DNA from: Prasinococcaceae sp. CCMP 1430 | Lineage: Eukaryota > Prasinodermophyta > Palmophyllophyceae > Prasinococcales > Prasinococcaceae | Reading direction: 5' to 3' | Length of the DNA stretch: 64,000 nt | NCBI GenBank assembly: GCA_013416795.1 | Contig: RQSC01000032.1 | Span: 1,866 to 65,865, forward strand | Shown: piece by piece, positions 27,983 through 39,481 of the stretch | Numbering within the stretch: the first letter of the stretch is position 1 | Layout of the letters: each line of letters starts with the position of its first letter | Position numbers and translations under genes: made by a program | The notes under the pieces: model-generated | What the model saw: the letters and a program-made list of their open reading frames with translations, nothing else | Told to the model about the DNA's origin: nothing | Database searches by the model: none

Positions 27983-29380
27983 TGCAAGGGGGGGGGGGGG
28001 GGGGGGGGGGGCCGTTCTCGCCCTGCGCGCGCGCGCGCGCGCGGCACGCGTCGGGCCCCGTGCCGCAGGGCCGTGCGAGGCGCACGAGGCTGACCCTCTT
28101 CCGCGCGTGCGCGCGCAGCTATCGCCGAGGGCGTCTCCCTGGATGAGGCGCTTGCGGCGGGCATCCTCACGGGCGCCATTGTGTTCGCGCTGGGCGTGAG
28201 CGGCCTCATTGGCGTCATCGCACGCCACACGCCGCGCACGATCGTGCGCGGCATGCAGCTCGGCCTGGGCGTCTCGCTCGCGCGGCGCGGGCTCAACTCT
28301 AGCTTGTACGACGAGAGCGGCGACTGGAAGCCGTGGGTGGACGCCGATGGGCTGCTCGTCGGCGCGTTGGCGGTAGTCTTCGCCGTCGCGGCAGTCTTCC
28401 CGGGAGCTGCGAGGGCGACTGCAGCCACTGATGCCCCGCGACGCTAACGCCCTTGGTCGCGACGCCCGCTCTTGAGCTCGGGTGGCCCGCTTTCAGGCCA
28501 GCACCCCCGTCTGCGGCAGGCGAGCACGCGGGGCGACCCGACGCCGCGGCCCGCGCCGCCACCCGCATCCGGCGCGCGCACGAGCAGTGGCGCGACGGTC
28601 CCGGCCGCACTGGTGCTCGCGGTCGTGGGCGTGATCATCGCGCTTGCGAACGGCGGGACGGAGGTCACAGACGCGCTGCAGCTCGGGCCCAGCGAGCCAG
28701 CGATGCATGTTCCCAATCGCTCGGATTGGTGGCGCGGCTTCGTCCTGGCGGCGGTGCCGCAGCTGCCGCTGACGATCCTCAACTCAGTCGTGAGCGTCTG
28801 CGAGCTCAGCGAGTCGCTGTACGGGGCGAGCGGACGCGCCGCACCGCCGCGAGAGGTCGCCACGTCGGTCGGCGCTATGAACCTGGTGGGCTGCTGGTTT
28901 GGCGTCATGCCGTGCTGCCACGGCGCCGGCGGCCTTGCGGGCCAGCACCGCTTCGGAGCCCGCTCGGGCATGGCCATACTCTTTTTGGGTGGAATGAAGA
29001 TCTTGCTCGGACTGCTGTTCGGCTCGAGCCTCGGGCCACTGCTTGGTGCCTTCCCCAGCACCGTGCTTGGCGTACTGCTGCTCGTCGCAGGTGTCGAGCT
29101 CGCGTCCACCTGCCACAAGGAGACCACGCAGCGCGGCGCCTTCGTCATGTTGGTCACTGCTACAGTGACGCTCACCTGGAAAACCGCGGCGGGGTGCGGT
29201 GCAGGCATCGCGTGTGAGCTGGTGCTGTGGGCGCGCGATAGTATATCGCGGTGGCGAAGCGCGCGGCGTGACCGCGCTGCTCCTGTGTTGACCAAGGCCG
29301 ACGATGAGTCCGTTGTCCGCCCTGGCGTCGACATTGAGGTGGGACCTAAGCACGAGTTGATGCCGCTGTCGCGGAGCTAG
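27651..29380 (+). CDS. MOT1: MOT1-like molybdate transporter (SulP-related)
   Basis: Molybdate importer of the MOT1 family. The first exon contains the family block RLTLAEASGAMGDLGTFIPL and IPMPVQPMKSIAAI, ends at 27927 and is joined through a GT-AG intron (27928-28118) to AIAEGVSLDEALAAGILTGA. A later exon encodes VPAALVLAVVGV, PQLPLTILNSVVSVCEL, the Asn/Gly-rich NLVGCWFGVMPCCHGAGGLAGQ signature, and ends at 29380. The junction between exons 2 and 3 (about 28373-28522) is unresolved. Intron 1 carries a (GA)n run and a long G tract. The ATG at 27651 and first 20 residues come from the bacterial-like fragment, so the true start is lost or displaced. Confidence 0.8.
27928..28118 (+). other. MOT1 intron 1 with (GA)n and poly-G
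   Basis: GT-AG intron that preserves phase. It contains a GA dinucleotide run around 27953-27979 and a G homopolymer of about 25 around 27988-28012. Confidence 0.75.
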
Positions 29381-29650
29381 CTACAGTATCTAGCTAGAGA
29401 GAGAGATGTTTGCTGTAGCTACGTAGCAATGTAGGACGAGGTGGTTGAATAATAAGATGGAGCGCGCGTGTTCGAAGGACATGACCCGACGATCAAAGTC
29501 AGGGGCTATGCGTCGAGGGTCTCACGGGCGCGCCCTGGGCAGGTTGGCTGGGCGTGACAGATCGTGGACGGACGTCAAACACTTTCGTGTCGTCTACATG
29601 CAGCTATGAAATTGGCCCTCCAAGGAAGGTTGTGGATGTGCAGGGCGAAG

Positions 29651-31681
29651 CTATTTCCTGAGCGCCGCCATGTTGGCTTGCCTATGGCGCGGCGGATTGG
29701 GCACCAGCCTCTGCCCGCTGCTGCTGCCGCGGCTGAGCGCTGACAGGCGGACCGCGGCGGCGCTTGAAGTGGTCGTCGCGCGCACGCGCGGGAAGCTCGA
29801 GAAGTCAGCGTGCGCCGCCGGCGCTCGCCGCGAGTCGGCCAAGCGCCCCCCAGCGGAACGAAGGCCGCCCGTGCCCACGCCCGCTCCCGAGCCATACGTG
29901 GTGCTCATCGGACGCGCGGCGCCTTCAGGCGCCGCCCACGCTCCGTTTGTGCCATCGCGGCTGCCCCCTAGGGCGTAGCTCACACGCTCCCAAGGCTTGC
30001 GCGCCAGGCGAACGTCGCAAGCGACCATCATTTCCTCGGGGTCAATGCGGCGCCGACCCGACTTGGGGCTCAGACCCGCGCGATACTCCTCCCCAGTGAC
30101 GACGTTGTAGCCGTTGTACTCCGTGTTGATCTCCTTGAGCCTCTGGCGGCGAGCGTCCTCGCAGCGATTCCCGCGTTCACGGCGACTTTCAAGGTGGGCC
30201 AGCTGTTCGTCGTCCCACAGCGTCATCGAGCTCAGCGGGCGGCGACTCTTCCAGCCGCTGCGGAACCGGTTACGCTCGTCGAGAGACGCCACGTGCGTAG
30301 GGCACATCCGACGCAGAAGATGTGCGGGCACGGGCGAATCCTCCCCACCACTGCCAGCACCGCTTGCCTGAGCCGTGTCGCCGCGCGGGCCACCCTTCAG
30401 GTAGTCCCATTCGCTGTACTCCGTGCCTGTCGTGGGATCGATGCGCTTGCGCGACTGCAAGAATTTGGCCTCGCCGTCGTCGCAGTGCAGCTCGGCCACC
30501 GCGCGCTGCGTGGGTCGCGCACCGAGCTGGACCTGCCGACGGAGCGCTGGGTGGCTGACGGTGCGACGCCTGTGGGCACGAATCGCCAAGTTGCCGTGTG
30601 AGAACACGTGGCTGACATTCTGCTGCCCCTTGTACCCCTTGGCGACCTCGTTGTTCGCCCTGACGGCCGCGTGCATGGCCTTGAGATCAACGCTCCGGTG
30701 GTTCGGCTTGGCAGTGGCAGCACCCGTGCCCGGTCCCGCACTGGGCGCCTTGGTGGGCCACCATGCGCCAGCGTGCGTGGGCTCAGGCTCGCGCACGCCA
30801 CAGCGCGTCTTCGGAATGCCATTGCCGCCGAGGACGAGGTCCATCTGCGTCGATGCAGTGTCGCGATCGGCGTACTTCATGCTGTAAGTACTGGCAAAGG
30901 CCTCGCGTTGGCTCAGGGCTTCTGAGACAACCATGCCAGAGGTAAGGGCGGAGGCCGTGTCTCGGCCAGCGTGCTCGTCTCCATACGCCGCAAAGTCCTC
31001 GGGCCGAGCTGCCTCTTTCGACGCCCTCATGCCAGGGCCGATTCCTGACGCCGTGTCGCGGCCAGCGTGCTCCTCTCCGTAAGTCCCTGCAAAGTCCTCC
31101 CGCCGCGATGCCGCCGCCGTGGGCATGGCCGTCGACGTCAGCCCTGACGCGACGTCCTTGCCCACATGCTCGTCCCCGTATGCCGCAGCGAAGTCCTCCC
31201 GCCGCGATGCCGCCGCCGTGGGCATGGCCGTCGACGTCAGCCCTGACGCGACGTCCTTGCCCACATGCTCGTCCCCGTATGCCGCAGCGAAGTCCTCCCG
31301 TCGCGATGCCGCCGCCGTGGGCCTCGCCGTCGACGTCAGCCCCGACGCGACGTCCTTGCCCACATGCTCGTGGGGCATACGGCGTCGCTTCAGGAGGGCA
31401 GCGCTACGGCGGCGGCACCCGGAGCGTGTCGACGTCAGCCCTGACGCGACGTCCTTGCCCGCATGTGCAAACCCGTACGTTCCTGCGAAGTCCTCCCGTC
31501 GCGATGCCGCCGCTGTGGGCATGGCCGTCGACGTCATTCCTGTCGCTGTGTCGGGACCCGCGTGCGCTCTCCGGGCGGCGGCCACCGGTGCGGGCGCAGA
31601 TGCACTCTCTGCAAAGCTCACGCGAGGCCGCGCCGCGGCGGGCGCAGGCGGCAGCGCCGGCGCTGCGACATCGGCGGACAT
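29651..31681 (-). CDS. 33-residue-repeat protein, function unknown
   Basis: From the Met at 31681 the product is about 676 residues. After a proline/alanine-rich start, seven or so repeats of 33 residues follow, with consensus HxGxDxASGLTSxMxxAASRREDFAxxYGxE. The later half is basic and includes KRIDPTTGTEYSEWDYL and NGYNVVTGEEYRAGL. No known domain is recognised; microtubule- or axoneme-associated repeat proteins have a similar look, but this is a guess. The second repeat is corrupted: a 55-base block (31372-31426) is the in-place complement of its neighbour, turning about 18 residues into unrelated basic sequence while keeping the frame. The frame extends upstream of 31681 but with low-complexity sequence. 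Confidence 0.65.
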   Translation of the reverse strand: MSADVAAPALPPAPAAARPRVSFAESASAPAPVAAARRAHAGPDTATGMTSTAMPTAAASRREDFAGTYGFAHAGKDVASGLTSTRSGCRRRSAALLKRRRMPHEHVGKDVASGLTSTARPTAAASRREDFAAAYGDEHVGKDVASGLTSTAMPTAAASRREDFAAAYGDEHVGKDVASGLTSTAMPTAAASRREDFAGTYGEEHAGRDTASGIGPGMRASKEAARPEDFAAYGDEHAGRDTASALTSGMVVSEALSQREAFASTYSMKYADRDTASTQMDLVLGGNGIPKTRCGVREPEPTHAGAWWPTKAPSAGPGTGAATAKPNHRSVDLKAMHAAVRANNEVAKGYKGQQNVSHVFSHGNLAIRAHRRRTVSHPALRRQVQLGARPTQRAVAELHCDDGEAKFLQSRKRIDPTTGTEYSEWDYLKGGPRGDTAQASGAGSGGEDSPVPAHLLRRMCPTHVASLDERNRFRSGWKSRRPLSSMTLWDDEQLAHLESRRERGNRCEDARRQRLKEINTEYNGYNVVTGEEYRAGLSPKSGRRRIDPEEMMVACDVRLARKPWERVSYALGGSRDGTNGAWAAPEGAARPMSTTYGSGAGVGTGGLRSAGGRLADSRRAPAAHADFSSFPRVRATTTSSAAAVRLSALSRGSSSGQRLVPNPPRHRQANMAALRK
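30870..31564 (-). repeat. Tandem 99-bp coding repeats
   Basis: About seven 99-bp units. Units around 31080-31360 are almost identical at DNA level; outer units have diverged. The unit boundary recurs with GTCGACGTCAG in plus-strand orientation. Confidence 0.85.
31372..31426 (+). other. 55-base block, in-place complement of the adjacent repeat
   Basis: Aligned unit by unit, positions 31372-31426 read as the complement (A-T, G-C swapped, same direction) of 31272-31326 at all 55 positions; flanking bases CACATGCTCGT and GTCGACGTCAGCC align normally. It is not the reverse complement. See findings. Confidence 0.95.
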
Positions 31682-32265
31682 GCCTTGGCTGCTCCTGGCT
31701 TTGCACCCTGCGAGTCCGTTTGCGCGCGCGCGCCTCCTGCACGCGCGCAACGCCCCTACGTCCGGCGCGTGGTGTGCCACTTGTGCCCCCCCCTCCGCCC
31801 CCTCGGAGCGCGCGCACGCGAGACAGTGTTGGCTCCGGTCCTCGCACACGCGTGCGCGTGCACTCAGTGTTACCCAGCCGAAACCAGTAGTGCCGAGGCC
31901 AGTGGTTGGGTTCTCCGTCACGAAATGCGTTCGGATCTGAGATCGCTTGCCCCCTCCTCGGGCCGGCGCGCGATGGGGGTCTGAGGCCGCGCGCGCCGAA
32001 AGCGGCACGGCCCGCGCGGACCCATGCGTTCTGATGGCGGGAAGTTCCCTGCGCGCGAGCACGCGGGTGCGCATCCGCCTGCGTTTCGACCAATGCTGCA
32101 AACAGGTCCTTTCGACCCTCCGCAGCGCGACGGTGGCAATCGGGGTGATAGTATTTAGTCTACAGGCATGCGATGTGCATACGTGCATGTGCGCTCATGC
32201 CCCGCCGCGCGCGCTCGAGCAGCAACGCGGCACACGCGCGCACAGGGGACTACGCGCGCGTGCAT
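31682..32265. other. Intergenic region
   Basis: 584 bases between the start of the repeat protein and the 3' end of PTEN. Probably the promoter of the repeat protein; no motif recognised. Confidence 0.4.
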
Positions 32266-35200
32266 TCAATGCGCCATAGCCTTCACTGGGCCGTCCACGG
32301 TGTCGATCATCTGCTGCAGCCCGGTGGCGTCCCCCGCTACCACGTCGGCGATGAGCCCCTGAATTTTCGTGTTCAATTGTCCATTTCGCTCCTGCTCGAG
32401 GCGCAGCGCTTCCATGAGCGACTGCATGCGCGTGATGGACTCCCGCAGGGCGCCCATCACCTTCGCGCGCATGAATGCATGTCGAGAGTACGCGCAGGTG
32501 CGGGCACGAGTCGAATCGGGGCGTCAGTGAATGAGTGCAGGGCGCGAAAGAGTGCCCATGCGGCCGGCTTCAGCATCCGCGGCGCCCGCGAGCATGCGCC
32601 TCACCTCGTCGTGCACCTCCTGCTGCACACCTTGGACCACTGTCGGCGCCGCGCCGCGCGCCGCGGCCGCCTCAAGTACGCTCACACTCTCCGTGAGGCT
32701 CTCGATGCGCTCGCGCATCAGCGCCTTTGCTGCCTCCTGAGCCGCGCGTTCGCGAGCGGACTCGGCTGCGGCAGACCGCACACACGCCAGGTCCCCCTCG
32801 AGGTCAGCCACGCGTCGAAGAAGGTCGCCCTCCTTGGCGGCGCCCTCACGCACGGCCGCTGTGAGGCGGTCCACCTCAAGCGCGCTCGCGTCACGTGCCG
32901 CTTGTGCTGCATTGGTCTCCTCCTTAGCCGTGCGTAGCTCTGACCCGAGCGCGGCGGAGCGCGCGACTGCCTCCGCGGTGGCTGCTTCAGCAGCGCGGAG
33001 CTTGGACTGGGCAAACGCAGGGCGCACGGCGCGTTAGAACGTGGAAAGACCAAATGGGACGACGCATGCATACACGTGCATCCGCGCAAACACGCCAGCA
33101 CGCACGGGCAGTGTCACGCACACACACAGTGACTGACAACACATGACGCACCACGAACGAGCCCTGCTCCTTTGTCAGCGCCTCGGACGCCGCCGTCAGC
33201 GCGGCCTCCGATGCCGACAGTGCGGTGGCAACCCGAACGCGCTCCGCTTCGATCCCTGCCGCGCGCTCGCGTTCGGCTGCGAGCTCATTCCTGGCTCCAT
33301 CCGCCGCAGCCTCCGCAGCCACTGCCGCAGCGCGAAGCTCAGCCACCGCACTTTCCGCCTCCGCCTCCGCAGCACGCGCGCGCGCATGCGCTCCCTCGCA
33401 CGATGCGCGCATCGTCTGGGCCTCACTTTCCAAAGCAGAGATTGCCGCGCGTGCACTGGGGAGGTCGCTCACGTCGTCCCACTGACGGTCCGCAACGGTG
33501 GCCATCCCCGGGGCAGCCTCGAGCGCATTCGCCTCGGTCGCCTCGGCCCCTCCCTCGTCAGTCTCAGCGACGTTCACCTCGCCTTTGTCGACTGCAAGCA
33601 GGGAAGGAGTTCCGGCAGTAGCTGCCTCAGCATCGGCGATGGCGCTCTCGGCCTTGGCGATCACCGCTTCTGCTTGAGCGGTGGCGCTCCCGCCCGCCTC
33701 GGCGTCCCCGTCTAGCGCAACGCCGACCTCAGAGGCACCCACCACGTCATTATCAAGCGATTCAGCTCCGGCGGCATCCACTTGCTGCGCATCGGTTTCT
33801 GGGTCGTCTACCTCGATGGAGGCGTCGTCGATATCACTGCTTCCAACATCGGACGCATCGTCTTCAGGTGCTTGCTGCGCATGTGGCGCCTCACGTACGG
33901 CGGAGCGCGCCGCCACCATCTCGATCTCTGCCTGCACAGCCCGCCCGGAACGCGGTGCCGAGGCGGGGGCCGCGCTGGTCGGCTCCTTCTTTGGCGCAAC
34001 TGTTGGCTCTGGTGACACCGGGAGCTTGGCAAGCGTGTTGCCGCTCAAGGCGCGCGGTATCGCCTCGCTATCACGCTCCCAGGGCTTGCCAGGCGGGTCG
34101 AGCGCTTTCCAAGAGCACTCATACACCACCTCAATGCTAAGCGTGCTGCGCAGGGACTGCGCGGGAGCATTGCGAGCGTTCGGCGCGACAAGTATTAGGA
34201 TCGCATGGAAGATAAATGGGCGCGGGCATACACGCTGGTGCGCGCACGCACACAAACGACCCCAGCCCGACCCAGTCCGCGCGCGCCCCCCCCCCCCCGC
34301 ACCTCGTCGCACTTGTCCACGTCCTTGCCTGCGACCGCAAACATGCCGCGCACCTCCGCACCCTCCTCAACTTTGCGAGCGACATCGGCGTCAGCTGACT
34401 TTCGCGCGGCCTCCAGCGAGTAGAGCGCCTCGTAGCCTGTCTGCAGCCACGTGTAGCCCACCATCGCTTTCTTGTCCGCGCGTGGCCCGCGAAAGACCTG
34501 CACGCGCACGTCGCCTTCAACAAACGTCGACGCACGGAACGTGAATACGTGACGGCTTTCTTCGAAGGAGTGCTCGATGCTTGCGTCGCCAGACGCCGCC
34601 ACGAGCTCCATCGCCGTGCTACCTGTCCGTCGTTGCATTACGCGCACGGACGGACTGAGCGACGCCGGACCTTCGACCACCACAGCGCGCGCGAGCAGCA
34701 CGGCACGAGGTGGGGGTGTTAGCGGCACCGCCAGTGCCATGCGCGCGTAGTACGACACGTAACGCCGCTGCGAAGGGATGGTGACGCCCTTGCCGTCGCT
34801 CGTGCGCTTCTCTGCATAAAATGCCATGGCCTCCTCGGCCGACCCGAAGGCGCCGCTGTGCACCAGGTAGGCGCACACGATGGTGCCGGTTCTCCCCTTC
34901 CCTGCCTTGCAGTGCACCGCGCACACGTTTTGCTCGTCGGCAGCGATGTGTGTCGCCATGTGCTCGCAACAATCGCGCATGAGGGCGAGACTCGGCGTGT
35001 TGTGGTCATCGAATGGAAAGCGGTGCACACTGCAACTAGGTGCCAGCAGCGAGGCCTCATAGGAGCGCTCGGAGCAAAGGTTGTACACGGCCACGGGCTG
35101 CTGTGTGAACACAAACCCCAGAGTGAGAGCGCGCGATAGTGCGCGTATGTGAGCGCGCGCTTGCATGTCATCGGGGGCGCGACCGAGGCCAGCGCACATC

Positions 35201-35671
35201 GCCCATCCGCTGTGCGCTTGTGCGCAGTCGCAAGCGCATGTGCACGCGTGCGCGGACTCCCACTCACCGTCCCGTCACCAGCAGAGTTGTCACCATGGCG
35301 CGCCTCCATGAAGCGCCGCACGGAGCGCGCGGGATTGCGGTAGAGCGCCTGTGCGCCAGAGCGCAAGGGCGCGCGCGTGCCATCGCGCGGCAGTGTCGTG
35401 CAGACAGAGGAGGTTGGTGGACAGCGTGTGGGCGCGTGCGTGAGAGCGGGATGATTGTTGTATGCTCCACTTGTCAGCGTGCGTCGCGCCGGCGCACGCG
35501 TGAGCGGTGGCGCCTGCGGGCGCGCCAGCGCACCTCTTTGCCGCTCGAAGGGTATGCCATCGCGATGAGTCGCGGCGTGATGTACGACAGGTCGAGGTCA
35601 AACGTGCCGTCGTCGTAGCGCAGCTTGTTCTTGGACACCTGCACGCGCATGATCGCGCACGGCGTGCACAT
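32266..35671 (-). CDS. PTEN: PTEN phosphatase with long coiled-coil tail
   Basis: Six exons on the minus strand, all phase 0 with GT-AG introns: 35671-35534, 35348-35268, 35100-34303, 34156-33152, 33006-32605 and 32460-32266; about 872 residues. The N-terminus MCTPCAIMRVQVSKNKLRY then DLDLSYITPRLIAMAYP matches PTEN's phosphoinositide-binding motif and first strand. ALYRNPARSV and VYNLCSERSYE follow. The catalytic loop HCKAGKGRTGTI is identical to PTEN's, with Cys at about residue 137. A C2-type region follows (VRVQVFRGPRAD). After SLRSTLSIEVVYECSW the tail is unusual: an acidic 130-residue part, then about 300 residues of Ala/Glu-rich coiled coil. It removes the 3-phosphate from PI(3,4,5)P3. 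The tail may mediate oligomerisation or tethering. Confidence 0.88.
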
Positions 35672-35993
35672 GGTTGCGAGCTCTCCCTACAGAGAGAATA
35701 AGGGGGCCGCACGCGCTCACGTCGCCGCACACAGGCTCGAGATTCGACGAGGAAAGGAGGCGGGGGGCACCCGCCCGCGCCGCGGGGTGTGGGTCAGCCC
35801 GCGCCCCGGTGCAGGCCGATCGCCGCCGCTTTCGAATTGAAAATCGCACGAACACAACAAACGGAGCTTGCCACAAACAAAAAAAGAAAAACAGGATGAG
35901 CGTGGGCATGGCATGCTGTGCCGACGCCGGGGATCTCCTGTACGACTGTGGGATTTGATGCCGTTAATGTGATCTAGTCCTAGTGGTGGTTTT
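35672..35993. promoter_or_regulatory. Upstream region of PTEN
   Basis: 322 bases between PTEN's start and the end of the next minus-strand gene; likely PTEN promoter. AT-rich run near 35875-35895. Confidence 0.35.
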
Positions 35994-38900
35994 CTACAAC
36001 GCTTTCCGCTTCTTGAAGCCATCAGCGTCGAAGCCCTCCGACTTGAGAGGCTCAGAGAGGCCATTCTCGTCCAGCGCCGCGTTGGCAATGACGTTGTACG
36101 TATCGGACTTCTTGGGCTCGTCGGCATCGTCGCCATCACCGCTGTCGCCGTCGTCACCACCAGCGCCTGCTGCGACTGAACCCTCGATGCCCTTCAACGC
36201 TGTATCACCCAGCACCCCCGCCTCGCGCATGGAGGCAAAAAACATTGAGGTGACTTCGTCCTGTGTGATAGTACTCTTCTTGGAGGCCACTTGGATGAGC
36301 GCCTTCAGTAGGAAGCCATAGCGCATGTCGACGTGCACTTCGATCTTGGGCGGCTCACCCTTCCACTGTTTGGTGTCTGTCTCCGACCACGAGAACTTCT
36401 TGATGAGCGAACGCGCGTCGCTCTCAGTGTCCTCCACATCCGGCTTTCGATTCTGCAGGTAGCGGACCATGGCCTCGAGGTTGACCCTCTGGTTGATGCG
36501 GTAGCGGATGGAGAGCACGCCGCCGGCCTCATCGCCAATCTTTCGCATGAGACGCATGAGGTACGTTCCTAGTGCCGCCCAGAAGGCCATGTTGATGAGG
36601 AAGATGGCAAAGGGTGTGTTGTAGACGGGTTCAAACCAGTCGTTGGCCCAGCCAAGGTCTGGGCCGATCGACAGATAGAGCGTGTGGGAGCGATCGATAA
36701 TATCGAAGGCGAGCGAGCCGGCGAGCACGACTTGCATGATCTCGAGCGAGGCGCTTGCGCGCTCGTTCGCTCGGAACAGATCCTCAAGGTTCTTGGTGTT
36801 CGTGCGCACCGACTCTGCCACGCGGTATTCGCTGGCCTCCGACACGACGTCCGCCTGGTTGCGCAGCGCGCTCACCTCACCCTCTGCGCCGTCCACGTTC
36901 TTGCGCATGTCCACCACGCGCCGAACCAGCCTGTGGAGCGACGCCTCAATATTGAGGATTTCAAACAAGCGTCGACCGCTCGTCGTCGTTGGCGCCGACG
37001 GCACCTCAAAATTCGCCATCGACTCGTGCAGATAGCTCTGGATTTCCCCAAGCAGGATGACGTCACTTGAGGCGTCCGCCAGCAGCTCGCGGATCATTCT
37101 CATCGAGTTGGGATTCGTCTCGTGGTGGTCGATCAGCCGTCGGATTTCCTTGAGTACATCCGCCAGGATGAATGTGCGTTGGAAGAGCGAGCGCATAAAC
37201 ATGTTGCGAGTCATAAGCGACAGGTAGCTCGCCACGAGCGGTTCGTGCTCACGCACGCCCGGCCCGCCGAGCAGGATGCCGTTGCGCCCGATGATGAGCA
37301 CCTGCTCGTCCGAGATGTCGTGCGAGGCCCACGTGTCCCCGAGGACCTGCCGCAGCTCATTCTCATTCGCCTCCCTGTCCAGATACATCTCGGCTTTGAG
37401 CTGCTCCTCCACGCCCTCTTTGCAAATCTTCTCGGCGAAGAGCACGTTGAACTTGTCGCGACTAGCGGCGTCGTTGAGGTAGGTGAGGTCGAGCATCGCG
37501 CGCTGATGCGGCGAGAGAAGATTGTCGACCACAGCCGACGAGTCACTGTGCACGTCCACCAGTAGACGGCTCATGTTGTCGAGCGACAGGCCGTCCTTCA
37601 CGGCGTGCATGATGGCGTTGCATTCCATGCCGTACATGATGAAACCGTCGGCGTTGCAGTTGATCCCGAAGTTCTCCACCTGCACAATGCCGTCCTCCTC
37701 GGGGAAGTGGATTTCGGCCTCGTAGTTGACGTAACCGGTGTCGTCGAAGTCGAGGATGTCCACGCTTGTCAGGCCCTCGTTTGAGCCCACAAACTCGGAG
37801 CTGTCCGGGTCAGGATCGACAACGTTGGTGAAGAATCCGCCCTGCACGCGCTCGGAGCTGCCAAGCTTCTCATTGAGCGCGACGATCTGGTTGGTGCCCA
37901 TTGGCACCCACTCGCCAATCATGAGCACGCACTCGTTGAGCGTCAAGTTCTCGTCGAGCTCGTCCTTGATGTTGGATTGTGCGTCCTTGAGCATGTAGCA
38001 GCGGTCGCTGTTGTCGGTAGTCTCGCGCCCCCCCTCGCGGCTGGACTCGGGGATGTAAGGCGAGGTCACGTACGACACGCTCTCGATTTCAGTAATGGAC
38101 GACTCTCTTCGTAGCCTAAGCCGTCGTACAGCATAAACTTCAGTTCTTCGGTATTCCAGCGTACGCGCAGCAGGCCTTTGGCCTCGCCCTTGGCAGACAG
38201 CAGCTCGTCCACCGCGTCCTTGTCTTCCTTGGTAAGGCGCTCGCGGAGCACCTTTTTGCCGACATGCGTGGTGCGCAAGGCCGTGGTTGACTGGTACTTC
38301 TTTGATGAGAGCTTGAGCGAGTACAGGCAGCCTGCCTCGCGCAGATCGTCGATGTCGTCGCGCCCCTCTTGCGATATGTTCATGTACACACGCTTGCCGC
38401 CGACCACGTCCGGCGCCGGCGCGTAGTCATAGCCGAAGACACCTTCCACGATGCCCTCGTATATCATGACCATGAGCGGCACCTTTCGCACCCACGTGTC
38501 GTCTAGGCGGCTTTCGAACATGTCCTCGGTAAGCGTAGGCGGCTGGCCAGCCTTGGCATTCGCGCTGTCGCCTTCAGGCCCCTCGCGGATACTCTGCGAG
38601 GAGATCGTCGACTCGTTGGCCAATTTCTTCTTCTTCTTTGCCGTGTGGAGCTTCGAGAACTGGTCGATCAGGTACAGCAGCCTCAGGTGGTCCTCCGTAA
38701 GTTCGTCGATCTCGTCCTTGTCGTCGGTCGACAGCGCTGTGCTGCGCTTGCTCGATAGCCGTTCGAGCGCATGCATCTTCATCTTGCGCGCGATGGAGCG
38801 CTCCATCTCGGTCATGCCCTCCAGGTCCAGATTCAGGCGATTGAGACGCTTCTGCACAGACGCGAGTGCCACGGTTATAGCGAACATCTGTCCAGCGTCC

Positions 38901-39481
38901 TTGATGCCCCCATCGGTGCCCTTCGAGAGCGCCTTCATCAGTATGTTCTTGCGGACACTTTGGCGAATCTTGTCCCAGCGCATCTGGCTCAGGGTCGGAG
39001 ACCCGCTCCCCGCGCTTTTGACTGAGCCTGGCGCGCTCATCCTTGAATCCGCGCTGGGACGGAGCCCGCTCGCCTGGTCAAAAGCGGCTGGTGTTTGGCC
39101 AGGCCTGTCCGACCGCGCGCTACCCGGCATACTCCCCGGGAGGTCCGCTTCTGCCTGCTCTGCAGCTGGCTGGCCCCCAACACCGATGGGCGGCCCCGCT
39201 GCGCCACCACCTCCACTGCCGCCGCTCCCGACAAGAGGTGCGAGTCGCTGAGGTGCTGCAGTGAACGGCTTGAGCGCGGGCAGCGAGGATTGCGGGAGGC
39301 CCGACCCTCGTCCAGCCTGCCTGCCCCCATCGGTGCCCCCACCAACCCTCGCCTGTTCCGTGGGCGCGTCGGCGCTGTACTTGCGCGCGCTGCGGGGCGT
39401 CGTGCGCCCATCGCCCGGGTGCCGCGGCGAGTCCGCCCCACGCGGCGTGCGTCCGCCGATTCTGGAGCGCGAAGCGACCAT
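35994..39481 (-). CDS. Large conserved-looking protein, two hydrophobic segments, apparent frameshift
   Basis: Two overlapping minus-strand frames meet at about 38095-38110. The upstream frame (from Met 39481) has a proline/serine-rich N-terminus, helices (SVRKNILMKALSKG, SVQKRLNRLNLDLEGM) and ends after LMVMIYEGIVEGVFG...FMLYDGLGYEES; the downstream frame continues SYVTSPYIPESSREGG and runs to 35994. Adding one base near 38103 gives a smooth reading (EESSSITEIESVSYV). Together about 1,160 residues. Two hydrophobic helices near the C-terminal quarter (LEIMQVVLAGSLAFDII and FAIFLINMAFWAALGTYLM) suggest a membrane-anchored protein; the rest is rich in acidic and helical segments. I do not recognise the family. 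The frameshift is a sequencing error, a tiny unrecognised intron or a real mutation. Confidence 0.6.
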
